DNA of 64,000 nt from Bacillus sp. OV166 (GCF_900177675.1 NZ_FXWM01000001.1:567001-631000), one strand, 5' to 3'. Shown: positions 8,923 through 18,498, counted from the stretch's first letter. Numbers and translations are program-made. Notes: generated by a model not told the origin, from the sequence alone.

Positions 8923-9318
8923 ATGGGAAGATTAGTTCATTTCGAAATTCATGTCAATGACATGGAACGGGCAAAGAAGTTTTATGGAGAGGTATTCGGA
9001 TGGTCATTTCAAGATTGGAGTGAGTATGCAGGAATGCCTTACTTTGGAGCAGTGACTGGCGATGAGAATGAACTTGGGATCAATGGTGCTTTGATGCAGC
9101 GGCAAAGTGCTCCACCGGAAGCAAACCAAGCTTTGAATGCATTTGCTTGTACAATGGGAGTGGAAAATTACGATGTAACGGAAGCTAAAATTATTGAGAA
9201 TGGCGGCAAAGTCGCAATGGCCAAATATGCCCTGCCTGGAATGGCGTGGCAGGGATACTATATTGATACCGAAGGCAATATATTCGGAATTCATCAACCC
9301 GATGCGAATGCAAAATAG
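8923..9318 (+). CDS. VOC (glyoxalase/bleomycin-resistance) family protein
   Basis: 131 residues forming one vicinal-oxygen-chelate unit pair: the N-terminal HFEIHVNDMERAKKFYGEVFGW and the C-terminal YYIDTEGNIFGIHQP segments are family hallmarks, with candidate metal ligands in HFEIH and near the end. AGGAGG precedes the ATG by 6 nt. Members include glyoxalases, dioxygenases and resistance proteins, and the substrate cannot be told from the sequence. It is monocistronic, upstream of the B12 riboswitch. Confidence 0.88.
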   Translation: MGRLVHFEIHVNDMERAKKFYGEVFGWSFQDWSEYAGMPYFGAVTGDENELGINGALMQRQSAPPEANQALNAFACTMGVENYDVTEAKIIENGGKVAMAKYALPGMAWQGYYIDTEGNIFGIHQPDANAK

Positions 9319-9424
9319 AATCCTAAGGTGAGTGAGAGAACTCTCATCATACTGACTACTTTTCAGAAAATTATGTACTTCATATTATTAATATGCTATA
9401 GTTAGTGAAAATTACATATCGTGT

Positions 9425-9580
9425 AAGAATTGGTGCCAAGCTAAGGCTTGGCTTAAAAGGGAAGAACGGTGTAATTCCGTCGCTGTCCCGCAACTGTAAA
9501 TCGGAGTGAATCACAAATACCACTGTCTTAGGATGGGAAGGTGTGAGGAGCCATGATGATAAGCCAGGAGACCTGCCAAT
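9425..9580 (+). promoter_or_regulatory. Cobalamin (B12) riboswitch
   Basis: The leader contains the conserved cobalamin aptamer elements in order: GGTGCC near 9432, a GGGAA block, the GTCCCGCAACTGTAA core (near 9485-9500) and the B12 box AGCCAGGAGACCTGCC at 9562-9577. It lies upstream of metE, the B12-independent methionine synthase. This is the classic logic: when B12 is present the riboswitch shuts off the B12-independent enzyme. Confidence 0.93.
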
Positions 9581-9700
9581 TTCCAGTACACACCAAATAC
9601 CTACGTGGAAATAGGTGGTGACATTCTTTTGTACGACAAACGAGTTATGAGTAGCTATGTTTATGCATATTTTTTTAGCAAAACTTAAACTTGATTGTAG

Positions 9701-9732
9701 AGCCATTTCCATTTTGTGGAGATGGCTTTTTT
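9701..9732 (+). terminator. Terminator of the riboswitch expression platform
   Basis: A 10-bp stem with one G-U pair (9701-9710 with 9718-9727) and a run of T. It is 120 nt past the B12 box and the only strong hairpin before metE, so it is the likely B12-induced terminator. An antiterminator partner was not resolved by eye. Confidence 0.7.
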
Positions 9733-9759
9733 GTTGTATAGGAGATTATCAAATCATTT

Positions 9760-9940
9760 ATTTTGGATAACGTGAACTAGTTCTCTGAATCCAGCTCCAG
9801 CGCCCAACTGCTAGTGGACTTCGCTCTCCGCCCTACGATAGGTCAAGCACGAATGCGCTACGCTCTCCGTGTTTCCTTTATCTCAGTTGGGGCGCTCCAG
9901 TCCATACGCAGCTAAACGGGCGCTTGCGCCTTTGTTCTAC
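9760..9940. repeat. Dispersed repeat B, copy 1
   Basis: From TTGGATAAC through CCAGCTCCAGCGCCCA to TATCTCAGTTGG (about 9760-9890) this matches 52180-52314 with few differences. The copy extends further right, with GGCGCTCCAG and GGGCGCTTGCGCC. The core is much more GC-rich than its surroundings. It occupies the space between the riboswitch terminator and metE. Confidence 0.85.
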
Positions 9941-9977
9941 TTGGGAATATGTAAATTTAAATAAGGAGGAATGAAAT

Positions 9978-12269
9978 ATGAATTTAGTTAGTACTGCCAT
10001 TGGTTACCCGTACATTGGTGATAATCGGGAGTGGAAACGTTGTATAGAATCTTTTTGGAAGGGTGCGATATCAGAGGAGCAATTTATTTTCGAGATGAAA
10101 ACGAATCGTTTGAATAATTTGAAGCGCCAGCAATCATTAGACTTAGAGTTACTAACAGTTGGGGATTTTACCCTTTATGACCGTATGCTTGACCATGCGG
10201 CAATGTTCGGTATGGTTCCAAATCGTTATAAGTGGACAGGTGATGAAGTCGATCTAACCACTTATTACGAAATGGCCCGTGGGGCAAGCCATGTTGTGGC
10301 TTGTGAGATGACAAAGTGGTTTAACACCAACTATCACTACATCGTGCCCGAGTATGAAGGCAAGTCATTACAATTAACGAAGAACTACATTTTAGATTAT
10401 TTTGTAGAAGCCAAAGAGGAATTAGGTCTTATTACAAAGCCTACAATGATCGGTCCTTTTACTTTTGTTAGCTTAGCGAAAGGATACGATGCTAAATCGA
10501 AAGCATTGTTTATTTTAAAACTCTTACCGTTATATGCTCAAGTATTGCAGCAACTTGTAGATGCTGGGGCAAAGTGGATTCAAGTGGAAGAACCAGCACT
10601 AACCCTTTCACTAACAGCAGATGATGTAAAACTAGTGCAAGAAATTTACAAACAGTTAGCAGAAGAAGTACCGGCTGCACAAATCATGTTGCAAACCTAT
10701 TTTGAAGGACTATCAGCGTATGAAGAGCTGTCTCAATTACCTGTTGCAGGGATTGGTCTTGATTTCATTCATGGTTCCGAAGAGAATATGGCTTCACTTC
10801 GAAAAAACGGGTTCCCACAAGACAAAGTATTAGGAATTGGTATCGTAAATGGACGGGATATTTGGCGGGCAAATTTGGCTGAAAAAGCATTCAATACAAA
10901 AGCTGTTTTATTATTAAGCGGTGTAAAAGAAGCTTGGATTCAGTCTTCATGTAGTTTACAGCATGTACCTGTGACGACGAAGGCAGAAACAAAGCTGGAT
11001 GCCATACTGACAAATGCTTTGTCATTTGCCGATGAGAAAATAATTGAGTTATCACATATCGCATCTTACGTACGTGACGAGGCTTGGACAGGAAATAAGA
11101 GCGTTTCACAAAGTATGATAGCAACTGAAGCATTAGCACAGCATAAGGCAAGGAAAAATGCACGTGTGAAAGAGCTAGTATTACAAGTAACACAAGAGGA
11201 TTTTGCTCGTTCAATGACGTTTAAAGAACGTCAGCCTTTGCAGAAAAAAGCATTAGATTTACCAGATTATCCAACCACAACCATTGGCAGCTTCCCTCAG
11301 TCAGATCAAGTAAAACGGACACGTACAGCATGGCGTAAAAAGGAAATTACAGACGCTGAGTATGCAGCGTTTCTAAAAAATGAAACAGCTCGTTGGATTC
11401 AAATTCAAGAAGAAATAGGATTGGATGTTTTAGTGCATGGTGAATTTGAGCGGACGGATATGGTTGAGTACTTTGGAGAAAAGCTAGAAGGTTTTGCCTT
11501 TACAGAAAAAGCGTGGGTTGTATCCTATGGTTCACGTTGTGTAAAACCACCAATTATTTATGGTGACGTCGAGTGGACAGCCCCAATGACCGTGAAGGAA
11601 GTAGAAGCGGCACAGCAATTAACGTCTAAGTATGTGAAAGGGATGTTAACAGGTCCTATCACAATCTTAAATTGGTCTTTTGTCCGCGATGATATTTCAC
11701 GTGAACAAGTAGCCAACCAACTGGCCTTAGCACTAAGAGAAGAGATTGCAGCGTTAGAAGATGCAGGCATTGCCATTATTCAAGTGGATGAACCGGCATT
11801 ACGTGAAGGACTGCCATTACGCAAAGAAAAATGGGCTGATTATTTAGCATGGGGGGTAAATGCCTTTAAGTTAGCAACTTCTAGTGTGAAGAATGAAACA
11901 CAAATCCATACACATATGTGCTATTGCGAGTTTAATAACTTTATTGAGCCGATTCGTGCCCTTGACGCAGATGTGATTTCAATCGAAACGTCTAGAAGTC
12001 ATGGGGAGTTGATTCAATCTCTTAAAAAAAATCCATATGAACTTGGTATTGGTTTAGGAGTGTATGATATTCATAGTCCACGTGTACCAAGTCTAGAAGA
12101 AATCAATGCGATTTTAAACGATAGTTTAGAAATTATTTCAAAAGAACAGTTCTGGGTGAATCCAGATTGTGGTTTAAAAACACGTCATGAAGAAGAAACC
12201 ATTGCATCGCTAAAAAATATGGTGTCAGCCGCACGAAACCTACGCCAACAGCAACAACAAACTGTTTAA
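9978..12269 (+). CDS. metE: Cobalamin-independent methionine synthase
   Basis: Transfers the methyl group of 5-methyltetrahydrofolate (polyglutamate) to homocysteine, the last step of methionine synthesis. 763 residues, two-barrel architecture: an N-terminal folate-side domain and a C-terminal catalytic domain. The zinc ligands are visible as the His and Cys of HTHMCYCEF, the Glu of VISIETSRSHGE and Cys731 in NPDCGLKTR. AAGGAGGAA lies 9 nt before the ATG. Expression should be under the cobalamin riboswitch at 9425-9580. Confidence 0.97.
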   Translation: MNLVSTAIGYPYIGDNREWKRCIESFWKGAISEEQFIFEMKTNRLNNLKRQQSLDLELLTVGDFTLYDRMLDHAAMFGMVPNRYKWTGDEVDLTTYYEMARGASHVVACEMTKWFNTNYHYIVPEYEGKSLQLTKNYILDYFVEAKEELGLITKPTMIGPFTFVSLAKGYDAKSKALFILKLLPLYAQVLQQLVDAGAKWIQVEEPALTLSLTADDVKLVQEIYKQLAEEVPAAQIMLQTYFEGLSAYEELSQLPVAGIGLDFIHGSEENMASLRKNGFPQDKVLGIGIVNGRDIWRANLAEKAFNTKAVLLLSGVKEAWIQSSCSLQHVPVTTKAETKLDAILTNALSFADEKIIELSHIASYVRDEAWTGNKSVSQSMIATEALAQHKARKNARVKELVLQVTQEDFARSMTFKERQPLQKKALDLPDYPTTTIGSFPQSDQVKRTRTAWRKKEITDAEYAAFLKNETARWIQIQEEIGLDVLVHGEFERTDMVEYFGEKLEGFAFTEKAWVVSYGSRCVKPPIIYGDVEWTAPMTVKEVEAAQQLTSKYVKGMLTGPITILNWSFVRDDISREQVANQLALALREEIAALEDAGIAIIQVDEPALREGLPLRKEKWADYLAWGVNAFKLATSSVKNETQIHTHMCYCEFNNFIEPIRALDADVISIETSRSHGELIQSLKKNPYELGIGLGVYDIHSPRVPSLEEINAILNDSLEIISKEQFWVNPDCGLKTRHEEETIASLKNMVSAARNLRQQQQQTV

Positions 12270-12292
12270 ATCTAATCTTAACAATTAAATTA

Positions 12293-12323
12293 AGGGCCTT
12301 TTCCATTTTTGGAAAGGCTCTTT
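12293..12323 (+). terminator. Terminator of metE
   Basis: A stem of about 12 bp with one bulged base (12293-12305 with 12309-12321) followed by a short T-run. Confidence 0.6.
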
Positions 12324-12325
12324 GG

Positions 12326-12490
12326 TTAATTGGGAACTACTATCCAGTTATCAGGCTTACAGATTTTGTCGGAAATATGAATGTGTATGAAGCACGTGAT
12401 AAATTAATTCAGATTACAGAAGGTTTTGGTTTGACTCTAAAAAATGCTAACCTGCGTACGGCGGCTACTACTCAAAGTACCCCAAAATAA
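12326..12490 (+). pseudogene. Gene remnant, 3' end only
   Basis: A 54-codon stretch reads NYYPVIRLTDFVGNMNVYEA then RDKLIQITEGFGLTLKNANL and ends TTQSTPK and a stop. The composition and phase are those of a real protein, but there is no start or Shine-Dalgarno and it abuts the metE terminator. It looks like the tail of a lost gene whose front was deleted. The stretch 12491-12636 contains only a hairpin (12591-12597 with 12608-12614) that may terminate the convergent SET gene. Confidence 0.4.
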
Positions 12491-12636
12491 TAACCGAAAA
12501 TTATATTTTTTATCGAGATTATTAATCATGAAAAAACAAATGGCTTAAAGTAAAACAAGAAATGATGATTGGAATAGTCAACAAATATGCGAGCCCATTC
12601 TAACGACTGGGCTCATATTTCGAGTTTCATTTGTCT

Positions 12637-13002
12637 TTATTTCTCAAACCATAATCTTGTTTTGTCATCTGGGTCACCATTGTAATTGATCTGGATTTCC
12701 TCTCCTTCTTTAATGTCGGTATAAGCATAAAAATTGATTGTACCTTTTTTTAATTTCCTTTTGAAAATGGCATTAGGTGTGCGGGAATGATTAAAGAGCG
12801 ACCCAATTCCTAAGGCTAACGCACATTCATCGAAATCTTTTCCCCACCAGAATACATAATCGATCAAGGTTGTTTTTTCCAAATACTTAAACTCTTCTTT
12901 AGGGAAGATAATGACGGGTGACACCTCTAAAAGCTCATCCTTCTTAATATCCCGTGTAGCAAAGATTCCTCTCCCGTATTGAGATTGCCTTACCTCCAAC
13001 AT
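12637..13002 (-). CDS. SET-domain protein
   Basis: 121 residues making a minimal SET fold: YGRGIFATRDIKKDELLEVSPV at the front, then the SAM-binding NHSRTPNA and the closing EEIQINYNG with its catalytic-type tyrosine. In eukaryotes SET proteins methylate lysines; bacterial targets are mostly unknown. I chose the ATG at 13002 because GGAGGT stands 10 nt upstream of it; the longer frame from 13020 has no Shine-Dalgarno. It stands alone, convergent with the metE side. Target unknown. Confidence 0.85.
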   Translation of the reverse strand: MLEVRQSQYGRGIFATRDIKKDELLEVSPVIIFPKEEFKYLEKTTLIDYVFWWGKDFDECALALGIGSLFNHSRTPNAIFKRKLKKGTINFYAYTDIKEGEEIQINYNGDPDDKTRLWFEK

Positions 13003-13079
13003 AGTTCTGTTTACCTCCATTTTATATACATCTCAGTTGCAGTTTTTTTATTAAGGTATGAAAAAGGGAGGTGTTTGGT

Positions 13080-13151
13080 ATGGGTCAATTAGGTAGATGT
13101 CTGTTGATAGCGGAAAAAAACCAAGTTAGTGTTGAGACTAACCTGGCTTAG
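13080..13151 (+). CDS. Possible 23-residue peptide
   Basis: An ATG with a GGGAGGTG Shine-Dalgarno 6 nt upstream opens a 23-codon frame starting MGQLGRCLLIAEKNQ. Too short for any family assignment, and the upstream sequence is the only support. Otherwise 13021-13333 holds no feature I can support beyond the garD ribosome binding site. Confidence 0.2.
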   Translation: MGQLGRCLLIAEKNQVSVETNLA

Positions 13152-13333
13152 TGAACTTATTTTTGTAAGGGGCTTACCAAGATGTTAGTTGTGCAATTGT
13201 CCAAAAAAATTATCATAATAATTATTTAATTGACTAATGGTTAATTTTTCTAACAGGTTTACAATATAGGTGATAACGAATAGTTATTCAAAAGCTATGA
13301 GTAAAGCTAATCTATTAGTAAGGAGCCTGGATC

Positions 13334-14854
13334 ATGTCTTTGAACGTAACTGAGATTGAAAAGCCCTTATATATTAAAGTGCACCCTGATGATAATGTAG
13401 CGATCATTGTCAACACTGGGGGATTGCCTGAGGGGGCAATTTTTACAGATGGACTAAAACTGAATGAGCGAGTACCTCAAGGTCATAAAGTAACACTTAT
13501 GATTTAAAGTGTGGGGATGCGATTATTCGTTATGGCCACATCATCGGTTATGTTAAAAATCCTGTGAAAAAAGGAAGCTGGGTCAATGAAACCATGGTTG
13601 ATTTGCCAAGTGCACCCGAGCTGGACGAACTATTAGCACCTGAGCAAGCGCCACAGCCTTTGCCGCCGCTAGAGGGATATACATTTGAAGGGTATCGGAA
13701 TTCGAACGGCACGGTAGGTATCAAGAACATTCTTGGAATTTCAACAAGTGTACAATGTGTCGTAGGAGTGGTGGAATTTGCAGTTAAGCGGATTAATAAT
13801 GAACTTTTACCAAAATATCCAAATGTAGACGATGTCGTCGCTCTCAATCATAGCTATGGCTGTGGCGTGGCGATTAATTCCCCCGATGCAATCATCCCGA
13901 TTCGAACCCTCCAAAATTTAGCCGCCCATCCGAGTTTTGGCGGTTGGCTTGGGGTGTGAAAAATTAGTTCCTGACCGATTATTACCAGATGGAGATACCT
14001 CCAATGTTATCTTATTACAAGAACAGACAGGCTTTATAAATATGGTCGAAAAGATTTTGGAAATGGCCGAGACATTTCTAAAAAGGTTAAATGAGCGGAA
14101 GCGGGAAACATGTCCTCTTTCGGATCTTGTTATTGGCGTACAATGTGGCGGTAGTGATGCTTTCTCCGGTGTAACAGCCAATCCAGCTGTTGGCTATGCT
14201 GCCGACCTCATTGTTCGGGCAGGTGGAACGGTTATGTTTTCCGAAGTGTCTGAGATAAGGGATTCTGTCCACTTATTAATGTCCAGAGTTGTTGATGAGA
14301 AAGTAGGCAACGATTTAAAAAGGGAAATGAAATGGTATGACAACTATTTGCAAGGCGGTCAAGTTGACCGGGATGCCAATCCGACGCCTGGGAATAAAAA
14401 AGGCGGCTTATCAAATGTTGTGGAAAAATCGTTGGGTTCGGTAACGAAATCGGGCAACAGTCCCCTTGTTGAAGTAGTTCCGCCAGGTGCGAAGGCAACG
14501 AAAAAAGGCTTACTTTTCGCTGCTACCCCTGCAGGTGATTTTGTCTGTGGGACACTGCAATTAGCCGCCGGAATGCATTTGCAAGTTTTCACAACGGGTC
14601 GGGGAACGCCTTATGGTTTAGCTATGGCTCCTGTGATTAAGGTTTCAACTCGCAATGCCTTAACCGAGCAATGGAATGACCTGATTGATGTTAACGCTGG
14701 AACAATTGCAACAGGTGAGGCAACGATTGAAAATGTAGGATGGGAAATTTTTCACCTGATTTTAGATGTGGCGAGTGGTCGCAAGCAAACCTATGCGGAA
14801 AAATGGGGCTTGCATAATGATTTATGCTTATTTAACCCTGCACCGATTACTTGA
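13334..14854 (+). pseudogene. garD: Galactarate/altronate dehydratase (UxaA/GarD family), two disruptions
   Basis: Three pieces in different frames add up to a full-length sugar-acid dehydratase of about 505 residues. Piece 1 (13334-13507) is the SAF domain, beginning [20 protein letters not shown] after AAGGAG. It stops at ATT TAA where one lost base would restore [16 protein letters not shown]. Piece 2 runs to 13959 and contains [16 protein letters not shown] and the HSYGCG motif. At 13941-13950 FGG jumps to VGLGCEKL in another frame, consistent with a loss of roughly a dozen bases. Piece 3 to 14854 holds the remaining core ([32 protein letters not shown]) and the normal C-terminus. GarD dehydrates galactarate; the protein should be inactive. 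Confidence 0.9.
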
Positions 14855-14953
14855 TGCCTATGAAACAGGGCTCTGACTTTTTATGGTTGTTTCTTTTAAA
14901 ATTAAAGAACAATGATATAAGGATAGAACGATTGTGGCAAAGCTAAAAATATT

Positions 14954-14987
14954 AAAGGCTGACAGAAAGCACGCTGTCAGCCTTTTT
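14954..14987 (+). terminator. Rho-independent terminator
   Basis: An 11-bp perfect stem (14954-14964 with 14975-14985) and a T-run, downstream of the garD pseudogene. Confidence 0.75.
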
Positions 14988-15047
14988 AGAATTGCAAAAT
15001 AGTTGAATATCTTGTTAACGGTTATAATGATAGTGGAGTTGATTAGG

Positions 15048-16049
15048 ATGAATGCGAAGGAGATATCCACACGGATCGATGTTCTTGATTATTTACGGGG
15101 ATTTGCACTAATGGGGATTATCCTGGTTAACATCATTCCGTTATTGTCGATTAAGTTACCAATACCCCATACAACTGATGCATCGTACTTGAGGTTTTTA
15201 TATTTATTTGTAGAAGGCCGCTTTTATACGATCTTTACCTTTTTGTTTGGTGTGGGGTTTTATATATTTATCTCCAGGGCAAATGAGAAGGGGAAAAATG
15301 GATATGTTTTGTTTTTGCGGCGAATCCTCGTGTTGTTTATCTTTGGATTAGTTCATGTGCAATTTCATCCAGGGGAAGCATTAACGGTTTACGCTATTTG
15401 TGGTCTGATTATTTTACCTTTTTATAAAGCGAACAAGGTTGTAAATCTTGTTTTTGGAATAGTCATGCTGCTCGTCCTAAGTTTGTATGCTCAGAAAATG
15501 TTTATGGTGGTTCCATTGATGTTGTTAGGAATTGCCGCCGGGCAGTACCGGCTATTTGAAGGAATATCAGATCGATGGAAAGTGACAGCTGTTTTCACAG
15601 GGGGGATGTTTGTTTTAAGTGTGGCAGGTCTTATTTATCAATATAAGCATGCCCCGTTTGATTTTGGATCAGGTGGTGAGTCCATAGAAACGCAGCAATT
15701 CTTACGGATTGGAATCACGATTGGTCCAATTGTCTCTGCTTTTTATATCGGGCTGATGATTTTGCTTCTGAATTTTCCTGTTGTCCGGCAGGTCCTGTCA
15801 CCTTTAAAGAGCTACGGACGGATGGCGCTGACAAACTATGTTTCACAAACAATCTTAATCCTAGTTGCGGGGAAGATGCTGGATTTATTTGATCATATAA
15901 CTTATTTACATTCACTTTATTTTTGTTTAGCTATTTATGTCATTCAACTAACGTTCAGTGCGATTTGGCTGCGCCACTTTAGCTTCGGCCCATTAGAATG
16001 GGTGTGGCGCGCGCTGACCTATTTCGAATTCCCGCCAATGCGTAAATAA
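15048..16049 (+). CDS. DUF418 family membrane protein
   Basis: 333 residues with about eight hydrophobic helices. The N-terminal RIDVLDYLRGFALMGIILVNI is the signature of the DUF418/YeiB-like acyltransferase-related membrane proteins, and the C-terminal GPLEWVWRALTYFEFPPMRK is the usual DUF418 ending. The ATG at 15048 has GGAG 9 nt upstream; the frame from 15003 is less likely. The function of the family is not established. It is followed by a half-copy of palindromic repeat A. Confidence 0.88.
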   Translation: MNAKEISTRIDVLDYLRGFALMGIILVNIIPLLSIKLPIPHTTDASYLRFLYLFVEGRFYTIFTFLFGVGFYIFISRANEKGKNGYVLFLRRILVLFIFGLVHVQFHPGEALTVYAICGLIILPFYKANKVVNLVFGIVMLLVLSLYAQKMFMVVPLMLLGIAAGQYRLFEGISDRWKVTAVFTGGMFVLSVAGLIYQYKHAPFDFGSGGESIETQQFLRIGITIGPIVSAFYIGLMILLLNFPVVRQVLSPLKSYGRMALTNYVSQTILILVAGKMLDLFDHITYLHSLYFCLAIYVIQLTFSAIWLRHFSFGPLEWVWRALTYFEFPPMRK

Positions 16050-16110
16050 AATACTTATCCAATCCTAAATTGTCCATGTGAGGTGGACAAATTCTAGCAA
16101 GTGTCTTTCG

Positions 16111-16126
16111 GTGGTGCCTGACACCA
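16111..16126. repeat. Palindromic repeat A, half-copy 1
   Basis: Right arm GTGGTGCCTGACACCA, with a degenerate GTCCA/GGTGGAC stretch to its left (16071-16090). It lies between the DUF418 gene and the PAS kinase gene. Confidence 0.7.
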
Positions 16127-16210
16127 TTTTGTAAAATACTTCTTTTCTTTATCGAAAAACTCTGTAAAATGGAGATTAAGAGTATAATTGATGTGTTTGG
16201 AGAGATCTCT

Positions 16211-17671
16211 ATGTCGAAGAGTTTCCCGATTTTTACGAAAGAGAATGAATCTGTGGTTTATAATCCAGATGATTTAATTGACTTATTTCTTGACTGTACC
16301 GCAGACGCGATTTGTATGGTCGATATGGAGAATCGATTTATTCGAGTGAACCATGTGTATACGAAGATATTTGGCTATACAGAGGACGATGTCATCGGAA
16401 AAAGAGTTGAGGAATTTTCCACTCCTGACATAGTGCATGATATTATTGAATCAGTCAAAAGTGGTGAAGCATATCCTGATATGGTTACCCAAAGATACCA
16501 TAAAGACGGAAGCATACTTGATATTGCTGTTTCCTATTCTCCCTTTCGAAATTCATGTGGGGAAATTATTGCTGTTATTGCAATCTTTCGCGATATAACA
16601 GAGCATATAAATATTGAAAGAGAATTAAAAAAGACACGTGAACTGTACAAGCTTATAACTGAAAATACATCGGATATGATTAAGGTCTATTCGTTAGATA
16701 AAAAGATAGTCTATGCATCTCCTTCTCATGAAAACGGAATTGGATATACTCCTGACCAGTTAATAGGTAAAACCGTATACGATCTTATCATACCTGAGGA
16801 AATAGACCATTTTGAAAGAGTTTATCAAAGGTTAATAGAAACAAAGGAACCACAACTGCTGCAAACAAAGTTACAAGCAGCTGATAAGGAAGTAATATAC
16901 TCGGAGACCACTTTTTCTCCTATTTTTAATGAACAAGGAGAAATTGATTCCTATGTGACGGTGGGAAGGGATATTACAGACCGGGTAAAAAATGATGATG
17001 CCCTCCGAAATTTAGACCGGCTTTCGATTATTGGCCAATTGGCTGCGGGAGTTGCTCATGAAATACGAAACCCGTTGACTTCGTTGAAAGGGTTTTCAAA
17101 GCTTTTGAAAGATACTAGGAACCAAGAAAAACAAAGTGATTATTTATCAATCATCATGAACGAATTAGATCGTATTGATATGATTGTGAATGAATTTATG
17201 TCGTTGGCGAAACCTCAAGCCATTCAATTTGATCAAGAAAATCTAAATTCAATCTTAGAAAGCACGGTTAATATACTTCATCCACAAGCTTTATTACATA
17301 ATGTGCATATAATCAGCCATTATCAAAAGGATAATATTGATTTGCTTTGTAATCCCAATCAGTTGAAACAGGTTTTTGTTAATTTTTTGAAAAATGCAAT
17401 TGAATCGATGCCGTTTGGTGGAAATGTGAATATTCATGTGCAAAGGATAGAAGGCAAACGAGTGCAGATTAGCTTTTCGGATGAAGGGATGGGCATTGAC
17501 GGCGAACTTATGCGCTATTTGGGAACTCCCTTCTATACAACCAAGGATAAAGGAATCGGACTTGGCCTAACCGTCAGCAACAAAATCATCCAGGAACATA
17601 ATGGTACTATGAAAATCGACAGTCAACCTGGGAAAGGCACCACTGTAAAAGTTGAACTGGAATGCTTTTAA
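16211..17671 (+). CDS. PAS-domain sensor histidine kinase (sporulation-kinase type)
   Basis: A soluble histidine kinase of 486 residues. Two PAS domains (about residues 25-135 and 150-270) are followed by a HisKA dimerization domain with the phospho-accepting His283 in GVAHEIRNPLTSLKGF, then an HATPase domain with the N box (FLKNAIESMP), DEGMGID and GIGLGLTV. This resembles the Kin kinases that feed the sporulation phosphorelay of Bacillus. No membrane helix is present, so the signal is cytoplasmic. I chose the ATG at 16211, 6 nt after GGAGAG; the frame opens at 16169. No partner regulator is adjacent. Confidence 0.9.
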   Translation: MSKSFPIFTKENESVVYNPDDLIDLFLDCTADAICMVDMENRFIRVNHVYTKIFGYTEDDVIGKRVEEFSTPDIVHDIIESVKSGEAYPDMVTQRYHKDGSILDIAVSYSPFRNSCGEIIAVIAIFRDITEHINIERELKKTRELYKLITENTSDMIKVYSLDKKIVYASPSHENGIGYTPDQLIGKTVYDLIIPEEIDHFERVYQRLIETKEPQLLQTKLQAADKEVIYSETTFSPIFNEQGEIDSYVTVGRDITDRVKNDDALRNLDRLSIIGQLAAGVAHEIRNPLTSLKGFSKLLKDTRNQEKQSDYLSIIMNELDRIDMIVNEFMSLAKPQAIQFDQENLNSILESTVNILHPQALLHNVHIISHYQKDNIDLLCNPNQLKQVFVNFLKNAIESMPFGGNVNIHVQRIEGKRVQISFSDEGMGIDGELMRYLGTPFYTTKDKGIGLGLTVSNKIIQEHNGTMKIDSQPGKGTTVKVELECF

Positions 17672-17684
17672 TAAGGATGTAAAA

Positions 17685-17739
17685 AAGGGTGTCAGGCATC
17701 ATTAAGGGACAATTGTCCCACGTGGTGCCTGACACCCTT
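17685..17739. repeat. Palindromic repeat A, copy 2
   Basis: Arms AAGGGTGTCAGGCAT and GTGCCTGACACCCTT enclose GGGACAATTGTCCC. It lies between convergent genes and forms the last bases of the ykuK-like gene, where it can serve as a terminator in both directions. Confidence 0.85.
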
Positions 17740-18289
17740 ATTTGGTGTAACGATTTGCATAGCTAGAAGCAACAAAGGCATTTGGTTTGATTTTCGGTTC
17801 AACCCCCATCGATTCGATTCTCGTTACCATTTCCTTTACAAACTCACTCGTCTTGTTTCGTTTACCAGCACCGATATCAATGTGCCCCTCCATTGTGAAG
17901 GTTGCTCCTTTATATATATAGGGGAGGACAAGATTGATCAACTCATTTTTCCTTTCTTCGTTAAACAGCGATACAATTTCCTCAGTTAAGGATAATTCAA
18001 GGGAAATCCGTTCATGTAAGTGAGTCATTTTTCTAGGAATAATGACTTTCCTTATGCACGCCCATACTCCTTTTCCTTTATTTTGAATCACAATTCCTGT
18101 GATAAAAACAGTTGTGGATCTATGGACTTGAGAATCTGTGCCAACCATTAGTCGATAGTTCCCACTTGGATCTAACTTCATGAATGCTACAATCCGTTCA
18201 AAAACCTGTTCGAACGACATTCCATTCTCCTGAAGATTTTGAAACAAATCGTGATAAGCCCCGTTTTTTTTCATCTTGAAGCACCACAT
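17738..18289 (-). CDS. YkuK-type RNase H-like protein (DUF458)
   Basis: 183 residues, one domain. The protein has YRLMVGTDSQVH near residue 50, ISLELSLTEEIVSLF and the strongly conserved end VEPKIKPNAFVASSYANRYTK, all matching B. subtilis YkuK. The GTDSQ and later acidic positions fit an RNase H-like fold; no activity is established. The gene may instead start six codons in at MKKNGAYHDL. The stop codon overlaps palindromic repeat A copy 2. Confidence 0.88.
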   Translation of the reverse strand: MWCFKMKKNGAYHDLFQNLQENGMSFEQVFERIVAFMKLDPSGNYRLMVGTDSQVHRSTTVFITGIVIQNKGKGVWACIRKVIIPRKMTHLHERISLELSLTEEIVSLFNEERKNELINLVLPYIYKGATFTMEGHIDIGAGKRNKTSEFVKEMVTRIESMGVEPKIKPNAFVASSYANRYTK

Positions 18290-18423
18290 CTTTCCTTTCC
18301 AACTAAAAAATTTAGTCTCGACTCTTACTCCTATCTTATGGAAAGTGATTTATTGTCGTGCAGCCATTGAAAGTATTTGATCTTTATTGAAATGTATGTA
18401 GATAGGTGAGCAAAAATGCATGG

Positions 18424-18498
18424 GTGTGACACCTTAGGGTGTCAGGCACTGTCCGTGGACAAACGCTTCATTTGTCCTTCCTGGGAGGACAGTTCGAA
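18424..18498. repeat. Palindromic repeat A, degenerate copy 3
   Basis: GTGTGACACCTTAGGGTGTC then GGCACTG, CCGTGGACA and TTTGTCC, with later bases diverged. The region 18290-18690 holds only this copy and no supported gene. Confidence 0.6.

Noticed and set aside
9380..9712. 110-residue minus-strand ORF
   Set aside because: It is antisense to the cobalamin riboswitch and its conserved sequence explains the open frame.
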